This document shows positions 23,626 to 36,800 of a stretch of 64,000 nucleotides of DNA, piece by piece (within the stretch, counting starts at the first letter, position 1; each line of letters starts with the position of its first letter). The translations under genes were made by a program, and so were the position numbers. The stretch covers positions 8,622,001-8,686,000 of the forward strand of contig NC_135054.1 in the NCBI RefSeq assembly GCF_051014685.1, read 5' to 3'. A model generated the notes under the pieces. It made no database searches. It had not been told where the DNA came from and saw only the letters and a list, made by a program, of their open reading frames with translations. The stretch comes from Ptiloglossa arizonensis. Taxonomy: Eukaryota > Arthropoda > Insecta > Hymenoptera > Colletidae.

Positions 23626-26600
23626 GAACTGGCTACATTCATCGAGTCGATGAAAAATTCCTCGTTTCACGAATAAATGAAAATTGTAAGTTTCGTTCGA
23701 TCCGTGGAAATGATCAACCACTTCGAGGACGATTGGTATCCGTTTTCAAGATTTGCTCGGCATAATCTAGCCATCTCCGCAACATACCACAATTATACGC
23801 TCCCGCTATGAATTATGGGAACGAACGCTACCAGGAGGGTCGCATAGATGCAACGGATGGCGTTCGATTTGCCGCTGATTAACGGTGCGCGGCTCGTTCG
23901 TTTGTAATATCCCTAATGTCCTATCGAGTTCTCGGTCTTGGATAAAACCTAACCAGCAGGATCCACGGATTGCGTGAATACTAACTCCGCCATTCCTGGC
24001 GTAACTATGTGTCCTACATCCGTTTGCCGTTCGATGAATACCTATGAATGATGCCATTTGCAGCCACGATATCGGCTAATCCTCACAGCAACGAAGCGAA
24101 AAATCATCATAGATCTTTCACCTGTATCGTTACTGTGTGTTCTCTCGGATTAAGAAAATAATTATTTCGTCGATCTGACAACAGAAAATAAATTAATCGT
24201 TTCGCGTCGATCTCTGAGGGAAATCCGTTTGAGAGTATTTGGTAGAGAGCTGGATTATGGAATAATATACAGACCAAGAGATCAAAGAAGAGATCTTTCG
24301 TTTGGACGTTTGTACGAAGATTATAGAACTTGTGTGTCATTAATGCAATTAAAGAAATTATCCAGTTACTTTGATCGTACTTTGTAGCAACTTTTTTAAA
24401 ACTGTCCGGCTATGTCTACGAGTGAAACTAAATCTAGTTGAATTGGTAATGGAAATGCAAGATAGAAAAATTATTTGATTTTAATGATCAATTCGAAGAT
24501 ACATAAATACGTAAACGTAATTGGCTTACTATCTTGTTTCGACGCTCCATTACATCAAGGATCTCGTGTCGTATGAGAAATATAAATTAAACACTTTAGA
24601 AACTTACTTTTCGCAATTTGAGCAATGTTTACTTGGAACATTTCTCAAAGTAATGTAGAAACTTCTGAGTTTAATAATTGGAATTTACAGAATTTAATAA
24701 AGACATTTGTGTGTTCTTATTGGTCAATGAAAACAGTTTTTACGAGACAAACGTTTTGAATTTATCGTGCATCCTAGTTAAGTACAAGAGTATAATAATT
24801 GTAATTACTATGTATAATAATTAATTCAGACAGTTTTTCTAATACTGTATTTTATCGATAAATTCTCCGAATGATTCACAATGGACGAAGAATTGGAACA
24901 AAATGTACGAGGGAAAGAAAAGATGAAATGCATCTAGAAGCGAACTATTTGTCGTTAAACGCATATTTTAACCAACATCTCCCGATAGCTTTCACGCAAA
25001 GACTACACTAAAAGTTTCTTCCTGTCACAAAATTCATAATTACGATACTTGAAACTCTAACATAACGAAACAAAAAATCACCTAGGAAAGAATCGGGCAT
25101 GGCGTTAAATAATTATATCGTACTCCATAAATATCGTAACAGCAGTGAATATCGACACAGCTTGTTCCTTCTTTTTTTTTTTTGGTATTTTCTTTGCAAA
25201 CCAGACAACACGGATATTTTGTTTAAAATACAAACAAGATAAAAGCGCAATTAACCCAAAGATAATAAAAGAGAACCAACATTGCTCTATCGGGTAACGC
25301 TAATTGCCTCGTAATAAGGAAGATCAAAGTTTGTCTGCTTCCAGTTTCGCGGCGCTGAAAATATTTCTGAAATGTAAAAATCTCCGGGAAACGGCGTTGA
25401 CTTAAGAGAGAAACTGTTGGGAGTTCGAGATCGAAATGCTTTGGTTTCGTCCCTGTTCGACGAGCTCGGAAACTTTGTGATTCCCCGCCGTTGAAAATTT
25501 CAAGAGAAAGATTGAGGGACGCGAAGAAATTGGTAATAAACAAGAGAAACATTCTGTTGCGAGAAAGTTTTCTAATTACAGCTGAATCTTACAGTTAGCC
25601 GGAATCGGTTTAGTTCGCAACGAGACTTTCGGCGAGTTATAACCAAATTTTCAACTTGGCTACGAACAAAACTTCGGTCCACGGGCAGCCGTGGTATCTG
25701 TCGCGATTTGCATGGATATTTGCAGATGCAGTTAAGATAACATTTGAAAATGCAACGAACGATAAATAGTCGAAGGAGAGTGTTTCGTGCAACAACGTTC
25801 GCGATTACGATACGTTATTTGCGACACTGTTTCGCACGTGTTAATTCGCGTTATTGCACACCGTAGTTTACAAGCAGCGATTTTTTTAATACTCACTCTC
25901 ACCGATCGAAGTTTGTCTAAACGATTCGTGAAAACTATTTATCCAATAATATTTCTTTCGTTTAACCGATCAATTTTTATTGACTCGTCAAACGAAGCGA
26001 ATTTTGAGACACCGAGTTTAAAGTTTAGCTAGTGGAAAATATTGATTTCTTTGAATGTTCCAAGATCTGTATCAAATTCAATTTCACTGGAATTTTCACA
26101 GAGTTCGGTAAAACGTTAATTGTTCGAAATTCGAGTAATTGGACGTATGCAATTTAACGTCCAATAAGCTACAATTGTGATTCATCTGTTGAAGCATATT
26201 GAAAAGAAGTTCGTTGAATTTATTGAATACAAAAGTGGAATTTCTAAAATAGTCCATCAATTGTTCCATAGTGCATAATTTAGTGCTACAAAATTCCAAG
26301 AAAATTGAGTTCGTTAGCATACAATATTAATTATTGAAAATTGCGTTAACCTAAACTGTGTATTTAGTTTTTAATAATTTACAATTACGATCGAAACCTA
26401 TTGTACGATATAGACTGCGACAACGTTAAAATAAGAGTATCGTATATGATACTTAATTAAAGTAAATTGAAAAGAACTTCCATTGAATGCATTTAATACA
26501 AAGGTGTATTTGTGAGAACGGTTATGGCTGCGTCATAAAATATTTGAAAAAATTATTAAAACATTTTCACAATAATAGAGGAAAAGCAGGGACGTTGATT

Positions 26601-27660
26601 TATACCGTTTTGGTTTCGATTTCCTCGCGTACCTGTTTTCGCCAAAGCAAACATGAACTTCTGACCTGAATCGTTGTTGTAACTCCTTGCTCCATCGTAA
26701 AGTATATTTGAGAAAGTAAATCGAGGAACGATTTATCGAAATACATTATTTGAATCGCGATACCGAGGTTTTAACGATGCAAATATTTTTCGAGTGTATT
26801 AAATTTTTGCTCAACGGTTGTTCATTCGAAAGATGCTTAAATACCAGGTTCGATTTTAGATATAATTTTTTCCAAAATTACGCTACCGTTACAGTTCTCT
26901 GTTAAAATTGGAAAAATTTCTACGATACCACTTTTCATTTAAAGAGAATCCATATCCATCTGTATATTTATATATCTATATTTATCTATATTTAAATCTA
27001 TAGAAGGAAAGAATTTATAGGAATTGTTTTGACAATACGCATCTCGCAAAACTTATTTCAGAAGTCGACTTAAAAGTCAACGTTCGAAAGAAACACGAGA
27101 CAACTTGCAACTTGATAAATATCAGTTTCCCTGTTTACCTCTGATGTATAAACCGAACTTCAAACAACTCGATACTAATACACTGTACAATATAATTAAA
27201 GGATCACCTACTGAAATGACTTTATCCCTGAGCAAACTACTTTAATCCTGCTGTTCCATTCCGGTCTATTTGATTCGAAACGACATTCACGTACCTGTAA
27301 TTACAATACGCAGAATACTCGAAAAAATACTGTAAGAAACAAAAATAGAAATCCATTAAAGAAATGCAGTAAAAAAAAGAAATTAGAATAATTTCACAAT
27401 AATTGTCGATACACCTACGAAGAAGTGGAAATCATTCTGACAAGGAACATCATCTAATCGACGCTCTTCGATTTGTATAAAACTTGGCAACAGATAAAAG
27501 TTGAAAGATAATAAATTTGTATTTCTTTTACTGACGTACTTGAGAAATGAAAACTACCATTGTGGATGAAATGCCTACATGTTTAGTTAAATAACTTCAA
27601 AACTAATGGAAATAGAAAAGAAATACAATATTGAAAAAAAGTTTAGTCTTTAACGAACAG
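23626..27660. other. Non-coding stretch
   Basis: No supported gene. The patch 23,780-24,060 is GC-richer, with an 83-codon minus-strand frame that lacks any recognisable domain. At 25,223-25,552 (-) a 109-codon frame and a good acceptor (TTTTTACATTTCAG) occur, but there is no usable donor. A TATATTTATATATCTA-type low-complexity tract lies at about 26,955-27,000. Confidence 0.5.
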
Positions 27661-27799
27661 TCACGCAGCCCGAATAAAAATTTCACCAAGTCATAGGTGG
27701 CGCCTCTACAGGGAATCAAATATTTATTTAAAAAAACGATCTAATTGGTTACAGTGACACTACCTGTGAAGTGATGAAATTTTTATTCGAACCATGTGA
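27661..27799. mobile_element. Unassigned MITE with about 40-bp inverted ends (139 bp)
   Basis: The left end starts TCACGCAGCCCGAATAAAAA and continues TTTCACCAAGTCATAGGTGG. The right end is its reverse complement with a few differences, reading outward TCACATGGTTCGAATAAAAA then TTTCATCACTTCACAGGTAG. The 15-bp core CGAATAAAAATTTCA is perfect on both sides. The ends do not resemble the mariner families in this window, and I cannot define a target duplication. No coding capacity. Confidence 0.75.
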
Positions 27800-30700
27800 T
27801 CTCTCGCGAAGGACAAAGTTTTTCTTTGTATTTAACATTTCTATTTGTATTCATTAATTTTTGAGTTGTGCAACTAAATAGGTATTTCATCTACAACTTT
27901 TGGGGTGGTTTACATTTCTTAGATACGAATAACAGTCGATGAGGAAAATTCATACCCCATTTTTTCAATACTATATCTGTACACCAAGTTTCGTCATAAT
28001 TAAAGATTGTCAATTAGGTGTATCATACGGAACAGCAAAAGTCAGTGAAACTGTTACCACGTTCTCGTACCGTCTCTGATAAATTGGCTCGGTCTCTAGA
28101 ACGGTCCAGAAAATTTACGACGCCATTATCATTATATAATAAAAGAAGATTATGTCTGTCTGGAAAATATAGCGCTCAATGCGATAACGGCGAAAAATAA
28201 AGCTATTATTAATTTACTCCGTGCTGAAAGAAGTCGTTTACCGATGGAATTCTATTTCTGCACCTCGATGAACCAATCCTGTTGTCAAATTATCAATTAT
28301 CTCGCGATAATGAAGCGTACACTAATACCGGACTAGCTGCGGGTCGCAATCGGGCTACAATCCGGACGAACATGATTACATAAAGCTAACGAGACCGAGA
28401 CATGCTCGGGGGAGAAACAACACTCGTTGCAGAATATCGTCAATGCATCGATGCGTTAGATTCGGATGATAATAGTGTGTGAAGCGTAGAATATTCCGTG
28501 CGCGACGCGTGTCAATCAACTCGTGGCTCAAGCACAGGCAAATGTTTGAATTGGAGATTATCCAAGCGGACGCTGTCAGTGAGATCATTAACCTCTTGGA
28601 AAATCGAACCGTTGTATTTTTACTAAATAATAGAACCGGTGATTCTTAGTGTAGATATTTTCGTTCTGAGAACGTGTAAAGGTGAATAAAAAAAAAGAAT
28701 TAAATTGCAGTAAAAGTCAGAAATTAACACGTTGACTAGGTAGGTAGGTAACATTTGTAAAAATTGGAAGAATACGAATTTTGATTGAAGGTTTTTGAGA
28801 CGTCTTTAAGAAGGAAATTATTTTTGGATTTGTAGTTCGTAATGTGTAATATTACTGTAACAGTATTATCGTATTGTGATCCTGATGGTGATGGCAGTTA
28901 TTATTAGAACATATCATTGAAACTCACAAGTATTTTTCTGTTCTCATCCTTTCCCAATTATTACTTTAATTTATGATTTTTACTGTGATCTCATTTTCGT
29001 GTCGTACATGATTTTTAGTATTTATATAAAGTTATCCTGGAAAGGGTCTTCAATTTAGACCGAAACGTCGATACAGAGTAAACACGTTTCTCGTGTAGCT
29101 TTCACAACAAAGAATCTACATCAAGAATATTTTATTAAAAGACCAGTGTAAAAGAAACAACGATCGTGTCATTTTTGTAACACTGTTTATCGATATTCTT
29201 GACAAATAAGCTGATATTCAAATTCTTTTATTATAGAGTAATTATCATTTTGCGAAACTAAGAATGTATCTTTGTCTCTTATCGTTTCTTCGATAAATAT
29301 TGATTTCATTTATACAATGACAGTCAAATTTTGTTCGAGCCTTCGAAGATTCGGATGAAAAGAATGTAATCATTTTCCTTTTGTTTCTCACAAAAGGAAT
29401 CGCACTTACTTTATTTTCATCGAAAATTCATTTTCCGTACAAATGTACGAACATTACAGGAATATTTGTATTTTAAATTCTTAAAACATCGAATACTATG
29501 CACTATTTCGCTTTTTAATTCCATTCTTGATTACATTAGCGTAATCATATAGACTGAAATAACTCGCTGGTTAGCGCCCTGTAACCGTACAGAGTTGATA
29601 AAGTATTGTTTGATTCATTAATACCGCATAAAAAAACTGAAATTACCTAGGCAATTTCGAGATTTTCCAGTTAGCGACGCGAACGAGGGTTTTTGTTCGA
29701 AACGGACGAGAATTTTCAGACCGAAACGGTATAATCCAATTCCGCTCTCGCATACAAATTGGAAAATACAGATTCCTTAATGCGTTTCAATTAATTTGTG
29801 GCCCGGGGATATTTTTCGCGACGAATTTTCGCTCGATTTTTCCTGAAAACACCGAGCGATGCATCATCGGATGAAATGCCTAAATATCGACTAATCCTGA
29901 ATAAAACGCGACCCAAATGAATCAACACAACGTTCCGCTGAAATTGTTAAGACCGGATTTTTGTATATTTTAACAATGCTGTATGCATGCAGAGAATTAT
30001 GAAATCAGAGTCAATATTATTAAACGAAGACAGAAAAAATTCCACCGATTCTTTAAATTTGCAATCCATTGATAATACCGCAATCTACATTTAGAAATTC
30101 AATTTGCATTTTCATTCGGAAGTACACCTTCATTTACAAACTTTTACACACGATAAATTTCAAGTACTGTAAAATTTGCGAAAGTTTCGATAACCCTAAT
30201 TCCCCTTGAGTGTTCCTAAGTTTGACATTTAAAGTTAAAAATATGTTTTTCAAGTACAATGTCGCCAAAATATCCATATAAAAATCATAAGAATGTTGAA
30301 TTTTACAATAATTGGTCTTCTCGTTACTGTATTGGAAACCGAAGTCCTTAGATTACTAATTTAGTAGGAATATTCATTTTTTAACGACGAATTAATTCAG
30401 TCAATACTTCTCCATAAAGATCAGTTAATTTATTTGCAAAATCTAAGTTGTTGAAATTGTTAACACTTTAAGAAATTGTCTCGACTTCCAAATAAACGCT
30501 ACGATGAACCGTTCGTGTTTATATGATAGTAACCTGTACAACGTGTTCTTTCTTATCGTATTCGTCTCAAACTCAAAGTTGAATACAAAGAATTGATCCA
30601 CGCGTTGCAGTTTAATACACAGAATTGTATTTACGCCCGGTTTCGTTGTATCGGTGGCTCGTATTACTAAATATATGTAAAATTATTGCACCACCTGACG

Positions 30701-33540
30701 CACAAGATGCATCGTTATCTAAGACGTTGCAACTCGAGAAGAGAACTCGATAGAGAATTTCCACCCACGCTTTGACGCACGTCTTTCAAAACAAACTCGT
30801 AACAAGGAACTCCGGCTTCCATTACGAACGAATTCGAAGACGAAAATTAATACGAGACTCGTCGTACTTGCTCCATGATGTTCGAGAAACCGCGCCAGCC
30901 CGCGATAACTGTTCAAAATAGTTCCATGCAGCTAGTTGCACCCTCACGAGCATTCTTCGCACCGCTGTTGGAACTGGAAATGCGAACAGCTCGAACAAAC
31001 ATTTCGAGAATGTAACCACGATAAATGGAAAAATAACTCGTAGCTATTCGCGACGCTCGAGCCCGAATTTCTTAACGACTCTTTGAACTATTCACTGAAA
31101 ACCAATCGTTGAATTATTGAAAGAGAACTTTTCACTCGCGTAGGACACCGATGATGCACGAGTGTCGCTCAAACACTTGATAACTTTTCACGAAAGCTGT
31201 GACCAATCATTGAGAAGTGAATTTTGGCTACAGGTTTTAGAAAAATGAAAAATAAGATATCCATTTTGACGAAGTAACTAAAATTTTAGAAAAATTGAAT
31301 ACAATAAATGATATTCCAATCTTTCGAACGAGAAACATCAATTTTTCATCGTTAACGTTCTCGACCGCATAACAAAATTAATAACTCTAATTCTCCGACG
31401 AGGATTCAAATAAAATCGAAATGTGGTATGGTGAAAAATATACGTGTGTACGATTTGTTTTGGAAAGTGTAATAAATGATTGCTTTCGAACATTGTATCA
31501 ATGATGATACAAAACAATTACACACGTTGTCAATTTTATCATTTTAACTAAAATGTTGTTATTAATCTTTGTTTAAGAAACCCTTAGAACGAATAAGAGA
31601 AAGCATGACAGCTGTAATTTGGCGAATCCGAGCAAAGAAATGTAATAAAATCAGAAAGAAGTTCAGAGGGTGTTATAAGGCAATGCATTCGGTATTCCTT
31701 GAGCATCGGTTGCACAGATTTAGTCGTTACGCTAACATCATTCAAGACTATCCAAGCACGAACAATATCCTAGACGTGTTATCCCGTATAATATTCAAAA
31801 AGCAGAGTATGCTCAATTATACATTACTTACCTTCGTTTCTAACCGAAAGATGCTTAACCAGGTTGCTTGAAATCGCTTTAACAACCGGTATAATATTGA
31901 ATACAAAACAGTAACGAACATCATATGGTTTGAACCGATACGACCATGTTTATGGATAGTTCCACTGGGTTAGACAATAGTTCCACAATAGTTTGCATAG
32001 TTAAGTAACCTAATACATAGTTTCTCGTTTCAAAGTTCTAAATATACAACCGCAGCATTCTTCGCATATCTCATTCATACAGACCGCGATCCATCTATTT
32101 CAACCTGTTAAAACTACATTAATTCATCCGAGGACCAACAACGAATCACGACGCGAACAGGAATCCGTAATTAAGTGAAAAGATGGCTCTGGTCTCTGGA
32201 ATATAAATCCAACGAATACCTTCGTCCCCGTGTGAATCCACGGAGCTACAAAACGAAGCCAAGTTTCACGATGGTATCGAGTCCGAGGACATTTGTTACA
32301 TTAACTGCGTAATTTCACGAGTACGCTGGCAAACAGCTGAAAAGTCTCGACAAAACGGTCATTGTCTCCCGAAGGGCATCGCTAGACGGTCCCTTAAACC
32401 GTGGTAAGATAAAATATACCCCAAAGGAGCGTAGAACGAATCTACCTTCGAACGAGCGGAGGAGTCGCAACTTTGCGATCGAAATCTCACAAGAGAGGTC
32501 GCGGAGAAGTGCGAGGGGAGATTTAGCTGGGCGTAGCTGGTCGGGGAGTAATATTAAAAAAAAAAAAAAGAAAAGAAAGAAAATGAAAGAAGAAAACGAC
32601 GAAGGAAGAAGGAAGAGAAACTGTTGTTAGGGACGCAGGAGACAAGGAAGAAACCCGTCGTCTGTACACGTTCGCAATAAAGTAAAATATGGCCTCCTAC
32701 CTTCTGGCATCGCTTTCCGCGAGCCTCGCTCGCGGGACTTCCAGTATAATTTGAGAGCATCTACGTACACTCGAGAGACTTTCTTTCGGGCGTACTTTAT
32801 TTCTCACTGAAATTTCCCAACTTGTTCATTAAAATTCCGCGTGTTTTATGACGGCGGCCAACTTCCTTGGCCGGGCTACCGACGAACTTGTTTCATTACT
32901 CCTTTTTACAGCCGGGGATTATTTTCGAAATTGGATAACGCGTTCCGTAGACGTTGAACCCGCTGTTACTTCGATTCCCGGGAGAACAGTTAACCGACGT
33001 AATGGACTCGTGGCCCGATACAATTAACCGTGACGAACACTTCGCAATAGTTTTGGATGAACGAATATGGGGTTCGAGTACACGTCGAATAGAATTTAAT
33101 TTAATTTTGTCTTTATTGGAGAACATACGGGAAAGATGTACTCGAGCTTTTTTTGTGTCCTCGTTCGTTCTAAGGGCTTCTTGAACAAAGATTAATAACA
33201 ACATTTTTAGTTAAAATAATCAAATTGACAACGTGTGTAATTACGTTTTGTATTATCAATGATACAATGTTCGAAATTTTATTCCTCGTAGGATTTAACA
33301 ATTTTCTTTAATTTTCGAAAGTAAGAAATACACATCTATGTTATCTATGAACTGATTTTGTTCAAAATTGAACCAGCTTTTCAGATAAGAGTGTAAATCT
33401 TAAATGTAAAGTTTTATCGAAATCAGTTGCATCGGTTCTGATGACGATTGTTTGCAACACAAACGAAAAATGTAACAGAGTTCGTATTAATCATACTTTT
33501 GTACATCTTCAGGAACAGTTACAGGAGGACTAAGAATTTA
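27800..33540. other. Non-coding stretch
   Basis: No supported gene across 5.7 kb, apart from the hammerhead-like motif at 29,036-29,069 reported separately. Patches at 28,330-28,590, 30,700-31,020 and 32,400-33,200 are somewhat GC-richer but show no convincing exon. An A-rich tract lies at 32,555-32,615. The 100-codon frame at 31,569-31,871 (+) is basic and unrecognised. Confidence 0.5.
29036..29069 (+). ncRNA. Degenerate hammerhead-ribozyme-like motif
   Basis: The string CCTGGAAAGGGTCT, a 7-nt loop, then AGACCGAAACGTC has the layout of the conserved core of small hammerhead ribozymes carried by Penelope-like elements and retrozymes: CUGANGA, stem II, GAAAC, GUC. Stem II here is GGTCT/AGACC, 5 bp. 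The first core box reads CTGGAAA instead of CTGANGA, so the copy is probably inactive. No reverse transcriptase is visible nearby. The match could be chance, but GACCGAAACGTCGAT is a typical signature string of these elements. Confidence 0.33.
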
Positions 33541-33883
33541 AAATGAGGTCTTTGCAGAGCTACTAAATTTTACAAACGTACAACAGCGATGTAATTATTA
33601 TTTTAAAAGAAGCGTATAATTATGAGATTGGCACCAAAAGTGATAGTATCGCTGAAGAAATCGAGTTGGCACAATATATTATTAATTTAATAGGTAGCTA
33701 TAAATTTGCTGGATTTGCAGACATAGAAATAGTGCAAGGGTTGGTATTCGACGCTTTTTAGAGCTACCAAATGTTTATGAACATATAACACAACAGTCAC
33801 TTTATGATATTGTGTCTTTAATTTTAAAACAGTTTGAAAAACCTAATGCCACACCCAATAAAGTTAGCATTTTTCTGAATTAG
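33541..33883 (+). pseudogene. Decayed coding fragment across three frames, family unknown
   Basis: Three consecutive protein-like segments read in different frames. The first (about 33,543-33,588) contains NEVFAELLNFTNVQQR. The second (33,591-33,748) contains LKEAYNYEIGTKSDSIAEE and ELAQYIINLIGSYKFAGFAD. The third (33,749-33,883) contains RRFLELPNVYEHITQQSLYD and LKQFEKPNATPNKVSIFLN, ending in TAG. The second frame meets a stop exactly where the third takes over, so the pieces look like one protein broken by two frameshifts. I do not recognise the family. Sequencing error is possible for a single shift but less likely for two. No poly-A tail or flanking repeat is evident. Confidence 0.45.
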
Positions 33884-36800
33884 TACATTTGTAAAGAAAC
33901 AAATGTAAGAAATGAAACAAATGTAAAGAATATTTAACAGTGGATAAGAAAAAAATACCTGAAGGTCGATTGAATTAAATTATTATAAAATGCTTGATCA
34001 AATAGATAAATTATCTCGTTTATTATTTATAATATTACGTATAGAATAATCGTACGTGCGAGTAATGGCATTTATGTGCGAGCAACTATTAATCGTTTCA
34101 ATTAGATTGATTACGGTTACGATTAGTCTACGATTAATATCCAGTATAATTAATCGTACGTTAATTTATTTGATAAATCAATTGATTTGCTTCTATTATA
34201 ATTTTTATGACTCTTTGTCGTATTTTTTACTCGAATGAATGAATAATGTTGCAATCACTTCTGACAATTTCGTTGCAAGTGCTTCCAACAGATCTCCTTA
34301 AAAATTCTTTCATTTGTCTTTTACGAATTGCAAAATTCGATTCAAAATATGTATGCTATTAATTTCTGTTCGTTGTAATTTCAAGACTGTATTGTATGCT
34401 TTTACCGAATAAAAGAAAAAAATCGTGAACATGCTACACTGTAACAAAATGTGTATTAATGCAATGAAGTATTTGATTCGATTCGATTGTGGTACAAAAT
34501 ATATTTCTAACTATAATTAAACGTTGTACGATACTAATACTTTCAACGACTGCTGCAAGGTGACTCCTATCTGATAAAACAATAACGAATTTACCAAGCT
34601 ATTATTGTCTTACGAACGGAAAGTTCTAAATAAGAACGATCTCGTAAACAAATCTCGTTAAGCCCTAAGATAAACTTATTATTTCGAAAGTTCACTTTGC
34701 AATATTCTGTTTTACGTTCAAAACTGAAGATTATATATTATCTTATTATAATATAAAGTTACACTACACACGTTAGTACATTCTTCTTTGAAACATAAAT
34801 AGGCAAGTATTTGAAATGCGTATTTCTTATCTCGAAATCTACATTTTGTCGCGTATTTCAAATATTTTATACCAGTGGCCGGTCAAAGTCTTAAATCTTG
34901 GATAACCTAATTTCCAAAAACCCGACATTCTAAACTTACGAATTTTCCAAGTAACGTTTTCTTAAAATTTGAAATTCCAGCACCATCGAGCTCTTAAAGT
35001 TGCACTTGCGAAAATTTATAAGTTCCAAGATTTTAACTCTCCAACGACTTAAGTCTTCGGATTTCCAAGTTCAACAAATATTACAGCCCCGAATTTACAG
35101 AATTCCTGTTTCTGATCGTGCAAAATGCAATTTCTTATTTACATCAACGTGTCGCTTGTCGTTTCAAACTTTGAACCTTCTATGAATACAATTCTAATTA
35201 AATTTCAAATTGATGTGCTCAGCGACTACTACATTATCGTGTACAACACCCACTCCCACTGAAATTCAACTTTTATGTCTTAATATTATAGATCTTAATA
35301 ACGTTTCAACCTCCGTGAATCTTCGATTATTCCCAAGCCAGATAAACGTATCGAAATTGATAATTAGATAAACGACATGGTATATTTGTTCGCTCAAGAC
35401 GAAGGTAATAGTGCAAAAGGGTCGAAAACGATCTATTTCATCCTCCATGGATCTGTGTATTTACGGATGATAAACGTTTAAATGCAGCTCCAACGAAGAC
35501 TCTCCGAGAGCACGGGGATTATTAATCTCTCGACAAACAATGCTAACGAAGGTCGACCCGGGTTATGTATCTACATAAATGTACAGACCACGCAAAGTCG
35601 GGTTTGTCTCAGCAAGTAATCAATCTCCGAGAAACGTCACGTGTCGTCCTCTATTTTCGACGCAGTGCAAAATTTTCGATAATAGTCGCTGATAACGTAT
35701 CGCTCAAAATAATGAAAAAATCATGGATGCTCTCGTAACTTAATCAAGGAGTTATTCGTTCTTTCAATCGTCTCGTACTTTAATAGTAATAAGTGATAAT
35801 ACTTTTCGTACAAAGAACGATACGATCGAAAGCATGAAATTCTTTTAAATACTTTAAATACCACTAAAGAAAAGTCCAAACAAGCAAATTCACTTTCCGG
35901 TGAATTTCTCGATCCTTTTTCTGAGACCTCTTCGATAAAACAAAATTGTGATAGTTTATGTATAAAATGTATAAAAAATAATTTTGACGTGCACGAATTC
36001 ATTGTAAAAAATATAGATACTTACAATCGACAAATAGACGTTAATGTTAATTGGTCGAAATGCGATAAAGTGACAGCAAAATACAGAGTATAAGAATGAA
36101 ATTTTTAAGCTATGAAATATTGACATTGTCTATACTAGAAACTGAGACGATATGTATTGGTATGTGTGTAATATGTAATGTATAATGCATATGTGTTACA
36201 CCAACGCAAGTAGAAGTAGTAAGTAGTAGTCAGACGCAGTAGTCGACTTGTACTCGATCGTAGGTGTATCGGGCGAATTTTTCAAATCGATTTTCTCGAA
36301 AACGAAGAATCATATTTAAAGTTTGTAATCTGCATTTCCGATTTATGTTCACACAATGGATCGCCCCGCGTTCGATCGTATCAAACGTTCTCATCCACAA
36401 TTTACATATACCCGCGTAATAAAGTCGCATCTGTCTGGCTGCTCAAGTTCGGGAATTGAGTTAAAGGAAAAGACGAAGTGGTTATACGGAAAATGAAGAG
36501 AACGCGGCATAAAGCTTTCTTCGACGAAGGGAAACGAGAATTCCATTTACTACGAATCTAATTCACGACGCTTGAAAATAATATCACTCCAGTCTATATT
36601 AAAATTGAACGTAATGAATGGGACGCTGAAAAGTGCCTCGTGCTTTCACGTGTTTCACGGAAGCACTAAAATATGAACCGGAAGAGATTTCTTTGGGAAA
36701 ATTAACCGGATACACTTTAATATCATTCGATTTGAAATCTTATAAACATCGATGAAGGCAATCGTTGCTTACAAAGGAATATCGATCGGGTAATATACTC

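Noticed and set aside
23247..23765. Frames of 131 (-) and 83 (+) codons
   Set aside because: They run through the arms of the 23-kb foldback and read the same inverted repeat on opposite strands.
25223..25552. Possible exon with acceptor TTTTTACATTTCAG (-)
   Set aside because: No acceptable donor follows in the open frame, and there is no recognisable protein sequence.
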